19,282 nucleotides of DNA from an uncultured Collinsella sp. (lineage in GTDB: Bacteria; Actinomycetota; Coriobacteriia; Coriobacteriales; Coriobacteriaceae). Below, in pieces: positions 9,111 through 16,422 of this stretch. Numbering within the stretch: position 1 is the stretch's first letter; each line of letters begins with the position of its first letter. The position numbers and the translations under genes are program-made. A model generated the notes under the pieces. The model had not been told where the DNA came from. It worked only from the letters and a program-made list of their open reading frames with translations, and did no database searches. Location: NCBI GenBank assembly GCA_902479095.1, contig CABSNL010000038.1, positions 1 to 19,282 of the forward strand. Direction: 5' to 3'.

Positions 9111-10388
9111 ATGTCCACTAAGTATGCAATCGTTGGCGGCAAGCTCATCGACGGTACCGGCGCCGAGCCGGTCGAGAACTCCCTCGTTCTCGTCGACGAC
9201 AACGGCAAGATCGAGTACGCCGGTGCCATGCAGGACCTTCCCGAGGGCGTTGAGGTCATCGACGCCGCCGGCAAGACCGTCCTTCCCGGCCTGATCGACA
9301 CCCACCTGCACTTCTCGGGCAACTTGACCGACGATGACACCGACTGGGTCATGCAGCCGCTCCTCGAGAAGCAGGCCGTCGCCGTCAAGCAGGCCTACGA
9401 CTGCCTCACCCACGGCCTCACCACCGTCTGCGAGATCGGCCGCTTTGGTATCCAGATCCGTGACTGCATCGACAAGGGCGTCTTCAAGGGCCCGCGCGTT
9501 CTGGCCACCGGCCTTGGCTTCTGCCGCGTTGCCGGCCACGGCGACTCCCACCACTGCAGCCAGGAGCTCAACAAGGAATCGCACCCCTGGGGCGATCAAG
9601 TCGACGGTCCTTGGGATCTGCGCAAGGCCGTCCGTCGTCGCCTGCGCGAGAGCCCCGATGCCATCAAGATCTGGGCTACCGGTGGCGGCATCTGGCGCTG
9701 GGACTCCGGTCGCGACCAGCACTATTGCTCCGAGGAGATCCAGGCCGTGGTCGAAGAGGCAAAGATGGTCGGTATCCCCGTGTGGAGCCACTGCTACAAC
9801 AATCACGCCGCTGCCTACGATTCCGTTCGCTTTGGCTGCGAGCAGCTGATTCACGGTTTCGATATCGATGAGCGCACCATGGACCTCATGGCCGAGCAGG
9901 GCACCTTCTTCACTCCGACGATCGCCTTCCTGCCCACCTGGTACGCCACCTATCCGCCCGTCTACGTTCCCGAGCTGCACGACAAGTACGAGGGCACCCT
10001 GGTCGAGAAGGAGCTGCAGCGCAACTACGACTGCCTGCGCGAGGCCAAGAAGCGCGGCGTCGTCATGACGATCGGCTCCGATTCCTTCTCCTTCGTCACC
10101 CCGTACGGCACCTGCTCCATCGAGGAGATGTACGAGTTCGTCGACAAGATCGGCTTCACCCCGGTCGAGACCATCACCTGCGCCACCCTCAACGGTGCCA
10201 AGATGTGCCACATCGAGGACGAGACCGGTTCTATCGAGGCCGGCAAGTGCGCCGACCTGCTGGTCGTCAACGGTGACGTCGCCGCCGACATCCACGTGCT
10301 CAACACCGACAACATGGACGTCATCATGAAGGACGGCTGGATCGTCGAGGCAGGCACCTTTGGCGAGGCCAACAAATACAGCGCCTAA
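9111..10388 (+). CDS. Metal-dependent amidohydrolase (imidazolonepropionase/prolidase-like)
   Basis: 425 residues. It has the N-terminal composite beta-sandwich followed by the TIM-barrel metal site of the amidohydrolase superfamily: DTHLH with H65 and H67, a candidate carbamylated lysine K186 in AIKIWATGGG, H227 in WSHCYN, H248 in LIHGFD, and the catalytic aspartate D324 in IGSDSF. The C-terminal GSIEAGKCADLLVV (about 373-386) is the returning sandwich strand. In this branch, characterised members hydrolyse dipeptides such as Xaa-Arg/Lys, or related cyclic or acylated amino acids. The exact substrate here is unknown, but an imported amino acid derivative from the neighbouring permease is a reasonable inference. 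AAGGAGGAA just before the ATG at 9111 is a near-ideal ribosome binding site. A hairpin terminator follows at 10447. No signal peptide is seen, so it should be cytoplasmic. Confidence 0.9.
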   Translation: MSTKYAIVGGKLIDGTGAEPVENSLVLVDDNGKIEYAGAMQDLPEGVEVIDAAGKTVLPGLIDTHLHFSGNLTDDDTDWVMQPLLEKQAVAVKQAYDCLTHGLTTVCEIGRFGIQIRDCIDKGVFKGPRVLATGLGFCRVAGHGDSHHCSQELNKESHPWGDQVDGPWDLRKAVRRRLRESPDAIKIWATGGGIWRWDSGRDQHYCSEEIQAVVEEAKMVGIPVWSHCYNNHAAAYDSVRFGCEQLIHGFDIDERTMDLMAEQGTFFTPTIAFLPTWYATYPPVYVPELHDKYEGTLVEKELQRNYDCLREAKKRGVVMTIGSDSFSFVTPYGTCSIEEMYEFVDKIGFTPVETITCATLNGAKMCHIEDETGSIEAGKCADLLVVNGDVAADIHVLNTDNMDVIMKDGWIVEAGTFGEANKYSA

Positions 10389-10446
10389 GATACCGTTTGT
10401 CGATGGCTGGATGTAAAACACAGTTTTTGATTGCATAATGCAATGG

Positions 10447-10473
10447 AGAGGGTCGCTTGCGGCCCTCTTTATT
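10447..10473 (+). terminator. Terminator/attenuator hairpin before the first LytS gene
   Basis: AGAGGGTCG (10447-10455) pairs with CGGCCCTCT (10460-10468; one G-U pair) around a CTTG tetraloop, followed by TTATT. It ends the amidohydrolase transcript, or attenuates the kinase operon if transcription starts at the CATAAT-like box at 10434-10439. Only 34 bases separate it from the kinase start codon, leaving little room for another promoter. Confidence 0.65.
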
Positions 10474-10506
10474 GCTATGGGGTGCGTCAGTAAGAAGGAG
10501 ATGACG

Positions 10507-11892
10507 GTGGATCTCAATAGGCTGATTCTGGGCAAGAGTTACAACTCTACCAAGGTCTTTCGTACCGCTCAGCATGTGGTTCAAGCCATTTTGCTCGGTA
10601 TTGTCGTTCCGCTGCTTATCCTGCTGCTCATCTGGGATCTAACCGATAATCCCAATCCCGTTCCGGCCGTTGTCGTCATTGCCGGCTTGGTCATGCTGTG
10701 CTTCTTCTTCTCGTACGTCTTTGTCGTTCCCGACGACCTCACATCGAGCGCAACCGACCGCACGCTCGCCATCGCTTCAAAAATATTCGCCTACACGTCG
10801 CGCGGCCTTACGCCCGAAGCTGCCCTGGGCGCCTCTAAGATCATCCTGTCCGAAACTATCGCCTCTGCCATCTGCTTTACCGACGGCAAGCAGGTGTTGG
10901 CAAGCTGGGGCGAGGACTCGGCAAAATGCCCCGCGGGCACCCCGGTGGTGCTGCGGACTACGCTCAACGTGATCAACAGCGGCGAGCAAAGCGTGTTCTC
11001 GCGCGATGCCTCGACCGAGACAGGTGGCTACTTTCCACGCCTGCGCGCCGGTATTGTCGCACCGCTTACCGTGCGCGGGCATTGCGTGGGCACGCTCGAG
11101 CTGTATTATCCCCGTCTGAGCAGCATCGATATGCGCCAGACGGCGCTTGCCTCGGGCTTTGCTGACCTCATTTCCACGCAGCTTGCGAGCTTTGAGCTCG
11201 AGCGCCAGGACGAGCTTACGGCCCGCGTGGAGCTGCGCGCCTTGCAATCGCAGGTCGATCCTCATTTTCTATTCAATACCATTAGCACGATCGTGTCGCT
11301 CGTTCGAACCGAGCCCGACAAGGCGCGATCGCTGCTGATCGACTTCTCCAACTACTATCGTCAGACGCTTTCTGATTCCGATACGCTCACCACGCTCGAG
11401 CACGAGGTGGAACAGGGTACTCGTTATATCAATCTTATGCAGGCCCGGTATGGCGACGGCCGTTTGCGCGTCTCGGTCGATATCGACTTTGAGGTGCGCG
11501 ATTGCATGGTGCCGCCGTTTATCTTGCAGCCGTTGCTCGAAAACTGCATCAAACACGCGCAGCGCGAGACCGAGCCGCTTTCTATTCATGTTAGGGCTTT
11601 CGAGACCGATGACGGTTTGGAGATCATCGTCGAGGACGATGGCATCGGTATGAGCGAAGAGGTCTGCGCGCATCTGTTTGAGCAGCATCGCTTGGAGGAG
11701 CCCGAGAGCATTACCGCCGACGGCTCCGTCAAGCGAGGTTGCGGCCTGGCGCTCTTCAACGTGCTTCAGCGCATCCATTTCTTTTACGGAGAAGATTCCG
11801 GCATGCGCGTGAAGTCCCAGGAGGGCGTGGGGACGCAGGTCATCGTCGAGCTGAACGGCGAGCCGCATGAGCCGGCGCCGTTGACGGCGTAG
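10507..11892 (+). CDS. LytS-type sensor histidine kinase (system 1)
   Basis: A 461-residue membrane kinase, partner of the regulator at 11931. Two hydrophobic segments (about 27-43 and 52-74) make a short membrane anchor instead of the five- or six-helix LytS sensor. A GAF-like region (about 85-225) ends in GTLELYYPR. The LytS-family dimerisation/phosphoacceptor motif is QVDPHFLFNT with H253. The ATPase has an N-box QPLLENCIKHA (N346), DDGIGM (378-382) and a late GCGLALFNV loop. The start is the GTG at 10507: AAGGAG at 10495-10500 is six bases before it, whereas the ATG at 10501 abuts the same Shine-Dalgarno and the upstream ATG at 10438 would place the terminator hairpin inside the coding region. 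It is strongly similar to the second kinase in this window. With so little outside the membrane it probably senses a cytoplasmic or in-membrane signal. Confidence 0.9.
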   Translation: MDLNRLILGKSYNSTKVFRTAQHVVQAILLGIVVPLLILLLIWDLTDNPNPVPAVVVIAGLVMLCFFFSYVFVVPDDLTSSATDRTLAIASKIFAYTSRGLTPEAALGASKIILSETIASAICFTDGKQVLASWGEDSAKCPAGTPVVLRTTLNVINSGEQSVFSRDASTETGGYFPRLRAGIVAPLTVRGHCVGTLELYYPRLSSIDMRQTALASGFADLISTQLASFELERQDELTARVELRALQSQVDPHFLFNTISTIVSLVRTEPDKARSLLIDFSNYYRQTLSDSDTLTTLEHEVEQGTRYINLMQARYGDGRLRVSVDIDFEVRDCMVPPFILQPLLENCIKHAQRETEPLSIHVRAFETDDGLEIIVEDDGIGMSEEVCAHLFEQHRLEEPESITADGSVKRGCGLALFNVLQRIHFFYGEDSGMRVKSQEGVGTQVIVELNGEPHEPAPLTA

Positions 11893-11930
11893 CACGCGGT
11901 TGGATTGAGAGAAAAAGAGGGGAAGCACAT

Positions 11931-12665
11931 ATGTCCGAAGGCTGGAACATCTTGGTGGTTGATGACGAGCCTCCCATTAGGGCTGAGCTACGCTATCTGT
12001 TGGAAAAGGATACGCGTGTGGGTCAGATTGCCGAGGCGGGCAATGTCACCGAAGCCGTGGAGTCGATTCTGTCGAACAAGCCCGACGTGTTGTTTTTAGA
12101 CATTACCATGCCCGGTCGCTCGGGAATTGAGCTTGCCGAGACGCTGCAGAACCTAAAGACGCCGCCGGTGGTTGTGTTTGTGACGGCGTTTGCCGAATTT
12201 GCCGCCGATGCGTATAACCTCGATGCGGTCGACTATGTCGTCAAGCCGGTCGAGGACGCACGCCTGTCAAAGGCACTCGACAAGATCGAGGCAGCCTTGG
12301 GTGCCCGTCGTGTTATCCATGCTCCGCGCCAGCCTTTGCGTCTGACGGTGGACCGCGGGGGCAAAAAGGTGTTCATTCCCGCCGCAGACGTCTGCTACTT
12401 TGAGGCGCGCGCCGATTTTTGCAACGCCATCTGCGCCGAGGGAACGTACCTGATCAATGAGTCGATCTCTTCGCTCGAGCGTCGCTTGGACTCCGAGGGC
12501 TTTATTCGCGTTCATCGCAGCTACCTGGTCAATTTGGAAGACGTGCACAATGTTGAGATTGGCTCCACGGGGTTGATGGAGCTCAGGCTCGACCGCGTGA
12601 ACTCGACGGTACCGGTGTCCCGTCGTCGTGCCGCCGAGGTCAAGTCGCACCTGGGGCTTGCGTAA
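11931..12665 (+). CDS. LytTR-family response regulator (system 1)
   Basis: 244 residues. The receiver domain (about 5-125) has the acidic pair DD at 11-12, the phosphoacceptor D57 in VLFLDITMP, T85 and K105 in VKPVEDA. The C-terminal LytTR DNA-binding domain (about 138-240) has IPAADVCYFEA, the NESISSLERRL stretch, FIRVHRSYLVN and a closing VPVSRRRAAEV. Such domains bind pairs of direct repeats about 21 bases apart. It lies 38 bases after the kinase stop, with GAGGGG upstream of the ATG, so it is cotranscribed. The best candidate target in the window is the direct repeat at 7353-7383 ahead of the permease; autoregulation is also possible through the half-site-like ACCGTTTGT at 10392-10400. 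Confidence 0.93.
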   Translation: MSEGWNILVVDDEPPIRAELRYLLEKDTRVGQIAEAGNVTEAVESILSNKPDVLFLDITMPGRSGIELAETLQNLKTPPVVVFVTAFAEFAADAYNLDAVDYVVKPVEDARLSKALDKIEAALGARRVIHAPRQPLRLTVDRGGKKVFIPAADVCYFEARADFCNAICAEGTYLINESISSLERRLDSEGFIRVHRSYLVNLEDVHNVEIGSTGLMELRLDRVNSTVPVSRRRAAEVKSHLGLA

Positions 12666-12719
12666 GAGGCTTGCGTGCCGTCGTTTACCATCGCAGGTTT
12701 GGCATGGGCGCGCGGTGGG

Positions 12720-12725
12720 CATAAT
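12720..12725 (+). promoter_or_regulatory. -10-like box before the phospholipase C-like gene
   Basis: CATAAT preceded by GTGGG, 32 bases before the start codon at 12758. TTGGCA lies 15 bases upstream, a short spacer. Tentative. Confidence 0.25.
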
Positions 12726-12757
12726 GGGTGGCATCGAATGAAATCGAAAGGATCATT

Positions 12758-13702
12758 ATGCCCGCGCTTATCACCCATCATCTGTTTGGCGAGGAAAGCA
12801 TCGACCGTCTTCCGCAGGGCGTCATCACGTCCGATGAAGAGCGCATTGCCTTTATCTTGGGCAACCAAGGCCCCGACCCGTTTTTCTTTCACATTCTGAC
12901 ACCGCGTGTTTCCGACTGCACGCTGCTGGCGCAGGTCATGCATCGGTCGCGCATGTCTCGCCAGTTCGCGTGCCTGCGCGACGGCGTGTCGCATCTGCTG
13001 CCGCGCGACGCCAGCTTGGGTCGCGCCTTTGCACTGGGCCTGCTGTCTCATTACGTGCTCGACCGCAACGCCCACCCCTTTGTCTATGAGCAGCAGTTTG
13101 GCATCGTGGAATCCGACTCAGAGCTTGAGGATTCGAGCAGTCAGGTCCATGCCGTGATCGAGAGCGACCTGGATGTACTGATGCTGCAGCTTAAACGCGA
13201 TGGCGCTACGGTCGACGATTACCCGCCGGCGGGCGAGATCGTCACCACCGATCGCATCAATCGCGTGGCCGGCGTGCTGATGAGCTATGTTGCCGGACGC
13301 GTGTACGGCATTGACATTCCGGCGGGGGAGTACGGTGCTGCCGTTGCCAATATGCAGCGACTTTACCGCGCGATTGAGCCGGCCGGCTCCGCAAAGACGC
13401 GCGCGATCTCGCTGGTTGAGGGCTTGGTGCACGACTACTCGCTGCTCGACGGCCTTGCCCATCGCGTGACGACGGAGCTGCCCGAGCGCACCGGTAACCT
13501 GGGCCATCTGACATGGAAGAATCCCTTTACCGACGAGGTCTCGAACGAGAGTTTCCCCGAGGTCTTTGATCGCGCGCTGGTCGATTACGAGTGCACGGTC
13601 GCACGTTTTATCGAGACCGGTGACATGGATGCCGTGACCAGTCACGTCAACTACAGCGGTCGCGCGCTCAATGCCGATGAGGAGTTCGACCGCGAGGAAT
13701 AG
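12758..13702 (+). CDS. Zinc-dependent phospholipase C-like protein
   Basis: 314 residues. The opening MPALITHHLFGEE and the spread of potential metal ligands (H7/H8, D40 and H45 in GPDPFFFH, H98 and D102 in SHYVLDRNAHP, H106, H131, E135, D139) fit the zinc-dependent phospholipase C/S1-P1 nuclease-like fold found in many uncharacterised Firmicute and actinobacterial proteins. There is no signal peptide, unlike secreted clostridial phospholipases, so this is probably an intracellular member whose substrate is unknown. The ATG at 12758 is chosen because AAAGGA lies five bases upstream and the family begins with this Met-Pro; an in-frame GTG at 12728 would add ten residues without support. It sits 92 bases after the LytTR regulator and before the MFS gene. 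Confidence 0.75.
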   Translation: MPALITHHLFGEESIDRLPQGVITSDEERIAFILGNQGPDPFFFHILTPRVSDCTLLAQVMHRSRMSRQFACLRDGVSHLLPRDASLGRAFALGLLSHYVLDRNAHPFVYEQQFGIVESDSELEDSSSQVHAVIESDLDVLMLQLKRDGATVDDYPPAGEIVTTDRINRVAGVLMSYVAGRVYGIDIPAGEYGAAVANMQRLYRAIEPAGSAKTRAISLVEGLVHDYSLLDGLAHRVTTELPERTGNLGHLTWKNPFTDEVSNESFPEVFDRALVDYECTVARFIETGDMDAVTSHVNYSGRALNADEEFDREE

Positions 13703-13756
13703 GGCCCGTGCGTGCCCCTTTGCCGAATCCTTACCGGCGGTTCTGGACAATTGGGG

Positions 13757-13762
13757 TACGAT
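13757..13762 (+). promoter_or_regulatory. -10-like box before the MFS gene
   Basis: TACGAT preceded by GGGG, 41 bases before the start codon. TTACCG (13731-13736) lies 20 bases upstream as a poor -35 candidate. Confidence 0.3.
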
Positions 13763-13803
13763 GAACTAACTGCATATCGGGCGAATACGAAGGGTCCCTG
13801 TCC

Positions 13804-15063
13804 ATGAAATACACCAAGCTCGAGCGTAACTGGGTTATGTATGATGTGGGCAATTCGGCCCTCGTGCTGCTCAATACCTCGGTGGTGCCCATTTACTTTA
13901 ACGCCATCAATACCGGCGCTTCTTCGGCCGACCTGGTGGTCGCCTGGGGCAATGCGCAGACGATCGCCTCGCTGGTCATCGCCATGCTCATGCCCATTCT
14001 GGGCGCGCTTGCCGACTACGCCGGCAACAAGATCAAGTTCTTCTTGGGCTTCTTCCTCACGGGCCTGGTGCTTTGCCTGGCGCAGGCTATCCCAATGTCC
14101 GCCATGGCATTTTTGACCGTGTACGTGCTGTGCACCATCGGCCTTAACTCTTCTATGACGTTCTACGACGCCATGCTGCCCGACATTACCACCGACGAGC
14201 GCATGGACGCCGTGTCCAGCTCGGGCTATGCCTGGGGCTACATCGGTTCCACCGTGCCGTTCGTCATCTGCCTGGCGCTCATCATGGGTGGCCCCGCTCT
14301 TGGCGTCCCTACCATGCTGGCAACGCGTCTGTCGTTTATCATCACTGGTGCCTGGTGGCTCATCTTTACCCTGCCGCTCATTCGCACCTATAAGCAAAAG
14401 TACGGTCGCGAGCGCGGTCCCGAGGACACTATCGGCCACATCGTGGGCGGTGTGTTCTCCGAGGTCGGACACACCATGCGCGAGATCGCCCACAACAAGA
14501 CCGTGCTGGTCTACATGATCGCGTTCTTCTTCTATATCGACGGTGTGCACACGGTCATTTCCATGGCAACCAGCTACGGATCGGCCTTGGGCATCGATTC
14601 GACCCAGTTGGTCCTGGCGCTGCTCGTCACGCAGTTCGTGGCCTTTCCGTCCGCCATCATCTACGGCAAGCTCGCCGGCCGCGTGGGCACGCTCAACATG
14701 ATCTTGGTGGCAGTCGCCGCCTATATGGGCATTGTGCTGTTCGCCGCGTTCTTCCTAAAGACCGCCTTTGAGTTTTGGGTGCTTGCCATTATGGTCGGCC
14801 TGTTCCAGGGCGGCGTGCAGGCGCTTAGCCGTAGCTACTTTGGTCGCATTATCCCCAAGGAAAAGTCCAACGAGTACTACGGCTTCTTTGACATCTTCGG
14901 TCGCTATGCAAGCGTCATGGGCACTTTCCTAGTGTCGGTCGTCACCTCGCTGACCGGCAACCCGTCGCTGGGCGTCCTTTCCATTGGCGTGCTGCTGATC
15001 GTTGGCTTTATGCTGCTGGTCCGCCTGTCCCGCATGACTCGGGCGGCAGAGCATGCCGCATAG
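13804..15063 (+). CDS. UMF1/Atg22-like MFS transporter
   Basis: 419 residues with about twelve hydrophobic segments. Family signatures of the UMF1 branch (vacuole effluxer Atg22-like) are clear: YDVGNSAL (13-20) near the first helix, ADYAGNK (70-76), YDAMLPDI (121-128), SSGYAWGYIGS (139-149) and FFFYIDGVHTVI (241-252). Eukaryotic Atg22 exports amino acids from the vacuole; bacterial members are largely uncharacterised, so amino acid or small-metabolite efflux or uptake is only an inference. The ATG at 13804 follows GAAGGG at a slightly long spacing. It has its own promoter-like box and is followed by more than 100 bases of non-coding DNA. Confidence 0.88.
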   Translation: MKYTKLERNWVMYDVGNSALVLLNTSVVPIYFNAINTGASSADLVVAWGNAQTIASLVIAMLMPILGALADYAGNKIKFFLGFFLTGLVLCLAQAIPMSAMAFLTVYVLCTIGLNSSMTFYDAMLPDITTDERMDAVSSSGYAWGYIGSTVPFVICLALIMGGPALGVPTMLATRLSFIITGAWWLIFTLPLIRTYKQKYGRERGPEDTIGHIVGGVFSEVGHTMREIAHNKTVLVYMIAFFFYIDGVHTVISMATSYGSALGIDSTQLVLALLVTQFVAFPSAIIYGKLAGRVGTLNMILVAVAAYMGIVLFAAFFLKTAFEFWVLAIMVGLFQGGVQALSRSYFGRIIPKEKSNEYYGFFDIFGRYASVMGTFLVSVVTSLTGNPSLGVLSIGVLLIVGFMLLVRLSRMTRAAEHAA

Positions 15064-15119
15064 GAGCGAGCGGCTATTGTGCCTGTCCACGGTACTCTTT
15101 TGGGGTTATCCGCAATAAA

Positions 15120-15161
15120 CATTGCGACTTGCGAGCAATGATTTGCCCAAGTGGGTATGAT
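15120..15161 (+). promoter_or_regulatory. Promoter-like site with inverted repeat, glycosyltransferase-lytS2-lytR2 operon
   Basis: TATGAT (15156-15161, preceded by TGGG) resembles a -10 box. CATTGC (15120-15125) and GCAATG (15135-15140) form a 6-bp inverted repeat with a 9-base spacer over the expected -35 position, as a regulator-binding site would. TTGCGA (15129-15134) is a possible -35 with a long 21-base spacer. Confidence 0.35.
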
Positions 15162-15177
15162 GGAATCAGCTAGGTCG

Positions 15178-15213
15178 CGGGGCGTCGCCTGTGTTTGGCG
15201 GCGTCCCGTTTTT
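15178..15213 (+). terminator. Intrinsic terminator/attenuator just before the glycosyltransferase
   Basis: CGGGGCGTCGCC (15178-15189) pairs over 12 bases with GGCGGCGTCCCG (15197-15208; two G-U pairs) around a TGTGTTT loop, followed by TTTTT. The glycosyltransferase start is only 21 bases further on, with its ribosome binding site in between, so the operon must be transcribed through this structure. It may end MFS transcripts, attenuate the operon, or both. Confidence 0.75.
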
Positions 15214-15234
15214 GTGTTGCAGGGAGGGTAAGGC

Positions 15235-16422
15235 ATGAACGCCACAGTCGTGATTCCAACGTATTGGGCGGGCGATGACGCTTGCGCAAACGCCCCTGGC
15301 ACCTATGACCATTCGACGCGACTCAACGCCGACAATCCCGAACTCGACCGCTGCCTGGCCTCGCTTGAGCAGGTACGTGACATCCCGCGCATCATCCTTT
15401 TGGTGGTCTGTCCCGTTTCTGCCACAGCCGATGTGTCGCTGCACGTGCGCGAGATTGTCGACGCGCATCCCACGCTCAAGGTCACCGTTGTCACCAACAC
15501 CCAGGCCTCGCGCATTGCAGACCGGGTTGCTCAGATCGCGCCCAAGGGTTCGGGCGAGTGCGTGAGCCTGCGAGGCTACGGTGCCATCCGCAACATGGGG
15601 CTAGCCTGTGCCGCTGTGCTGGGGCATGACGCGGTTATCTTTTTGGATGACGATGAGACTGTCATCGACGCCGACTTTATGAAGCGCGCGACCTATGCGT
15701 TGGGGCAGCAGACGCGTCAGGGCTTGCCGATCTTGGTCAAGAGCGGTTATTTCTACGATCGCGACGGCTCGCCGCTGGCTCCCACGGACAAGGCGGGCAT
15801 CTGCCATCGTTGGTGGACCAAGCGCATCGAGTTCAACCGTTGGATGAAAAAGGCGCTCTCGGGCACCCGCATCTCGCGCTCCAACTACGTGTGCGGCGGC
15901 CTGATGGCCCTGCACGCCCGCGCCTTTACGCGTGTGGCCTTTGACCCGTTTATCACCCGCGGCGAGGACTTGGATTACCTCTTTAACATGCACATGTTTG
16001 GCTACGACGTGTGGTTCGATAACGAGTGGACCGTGCGCCATCTGCCTCCGGAGTCCGAAAAGCGCTCACCGCGCTTTATGCAGGATGTATACCGTTGGTA
16101 CTACGAACGGGCCAAGTTGACATTCGCCGCGCATCAAAAGGAGCTCATTCCCGTTACGGCGGCATCGCTCATGCCCTACCCGGGCCCGTGGATTTCGCGC
16201 GAGCTCGACGACCGCGTGCGCAAGACCGCTATGGTCCGCAGCGTGTTTACCCGCGAGCACGAGGGCTACCTGCGCATCTGGCGCCATGGTATCGGCGAGG
16301 CAAAGGCCTATGCGCGCCAAAACGCTGCAAGCTACCTGCGTTTCCAGAGCTTTTGGCCCAAGATCATGGACGGGCTTTGGCGTGACGCACAACTGATCAG
16401 TATCCTGGAGGGGGCCGAATGA
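15235..16422 (+). CDS. Glycosyltransferase, family 2-like (GT-A fold)
   Basis: 395 residues, no signal peptide or clear membrane helix. N-terminal ATVVIPTY (3-10) is the first strand of a GT-A nucleotide-sugar fold. RNMG (119-122) precedes VIFLDDDE with the DxD-type D138-D140, which would hold the metal and nucleotide. RGEDLDYLF (242-250) is the ED motif of inverting family 2 enzymes, and a basic C-terminal third follows. The acceptor is not evident; cell-surface polysaccharide or glycolipid is typical. GGGAGG before the ATG at 15235 is a good ribosome binding site. Its last four bases are shared with the start of the next gene (ATGA, 16419-16422), so enzyme and sensor kinase are translationally coupled, an uncommon pairing that hints at envelope-related signalling. 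Confidence 0.82.
   Translation: MNATVVIPTYWAGDDACANAPGTYDHSTRLNADNPELDRCLASLEQVRDIPRIILLVVCPVSATADVSLHVREIVDAHPTLKVTVVTNTQASRIADRVAQIAPKGSGECVSLRGYGAIRNMGLACAAVLGHDAVIFLDDDETVIDADFMKRATYALGQQTRQGLPILVKSGYFYDRDGSPLAPTDKAGICHRWWTKRIEFNRWMKKALSGTRISRSNYVCGGLMALHARAFTRVAFDPFITRGEDLDYLFNMHMFGYDVWFDNEWTVRHLPPESEKRSPRFMQDVYRWYYERAKLTFAAHQKELIPVTAASLMPYPGPWISRELDDRVRKTAMVRSVFTREHEGYLRIWRHGIGEAKAYARQNAASYLRFQSFWPKIMDGLWRDAQLISILEGAE

Noticed and set aside
10392..10400. ACCGTTTGT as a full LytTR operator for lytS1
   Set aside because: It matches the half-site consensus but no second copy lies 21-22 bases away on either side, so it is kept only as a possible half-site.
10438..10506. Upstream ATG starts for the first LytS kinase
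   Set aside because: They would place a terminator hairpin in the coding region; AAGGAG is optimally spaced to the GTG at 10507.
7504..10535. Two long minus-strand frames opposite the permease and amidohydrolase genes
   Set aside because: Shadow frames with repetitive composition and no recognisable fold; the plus-strand genes have clear motifs and ribosome binding sites.
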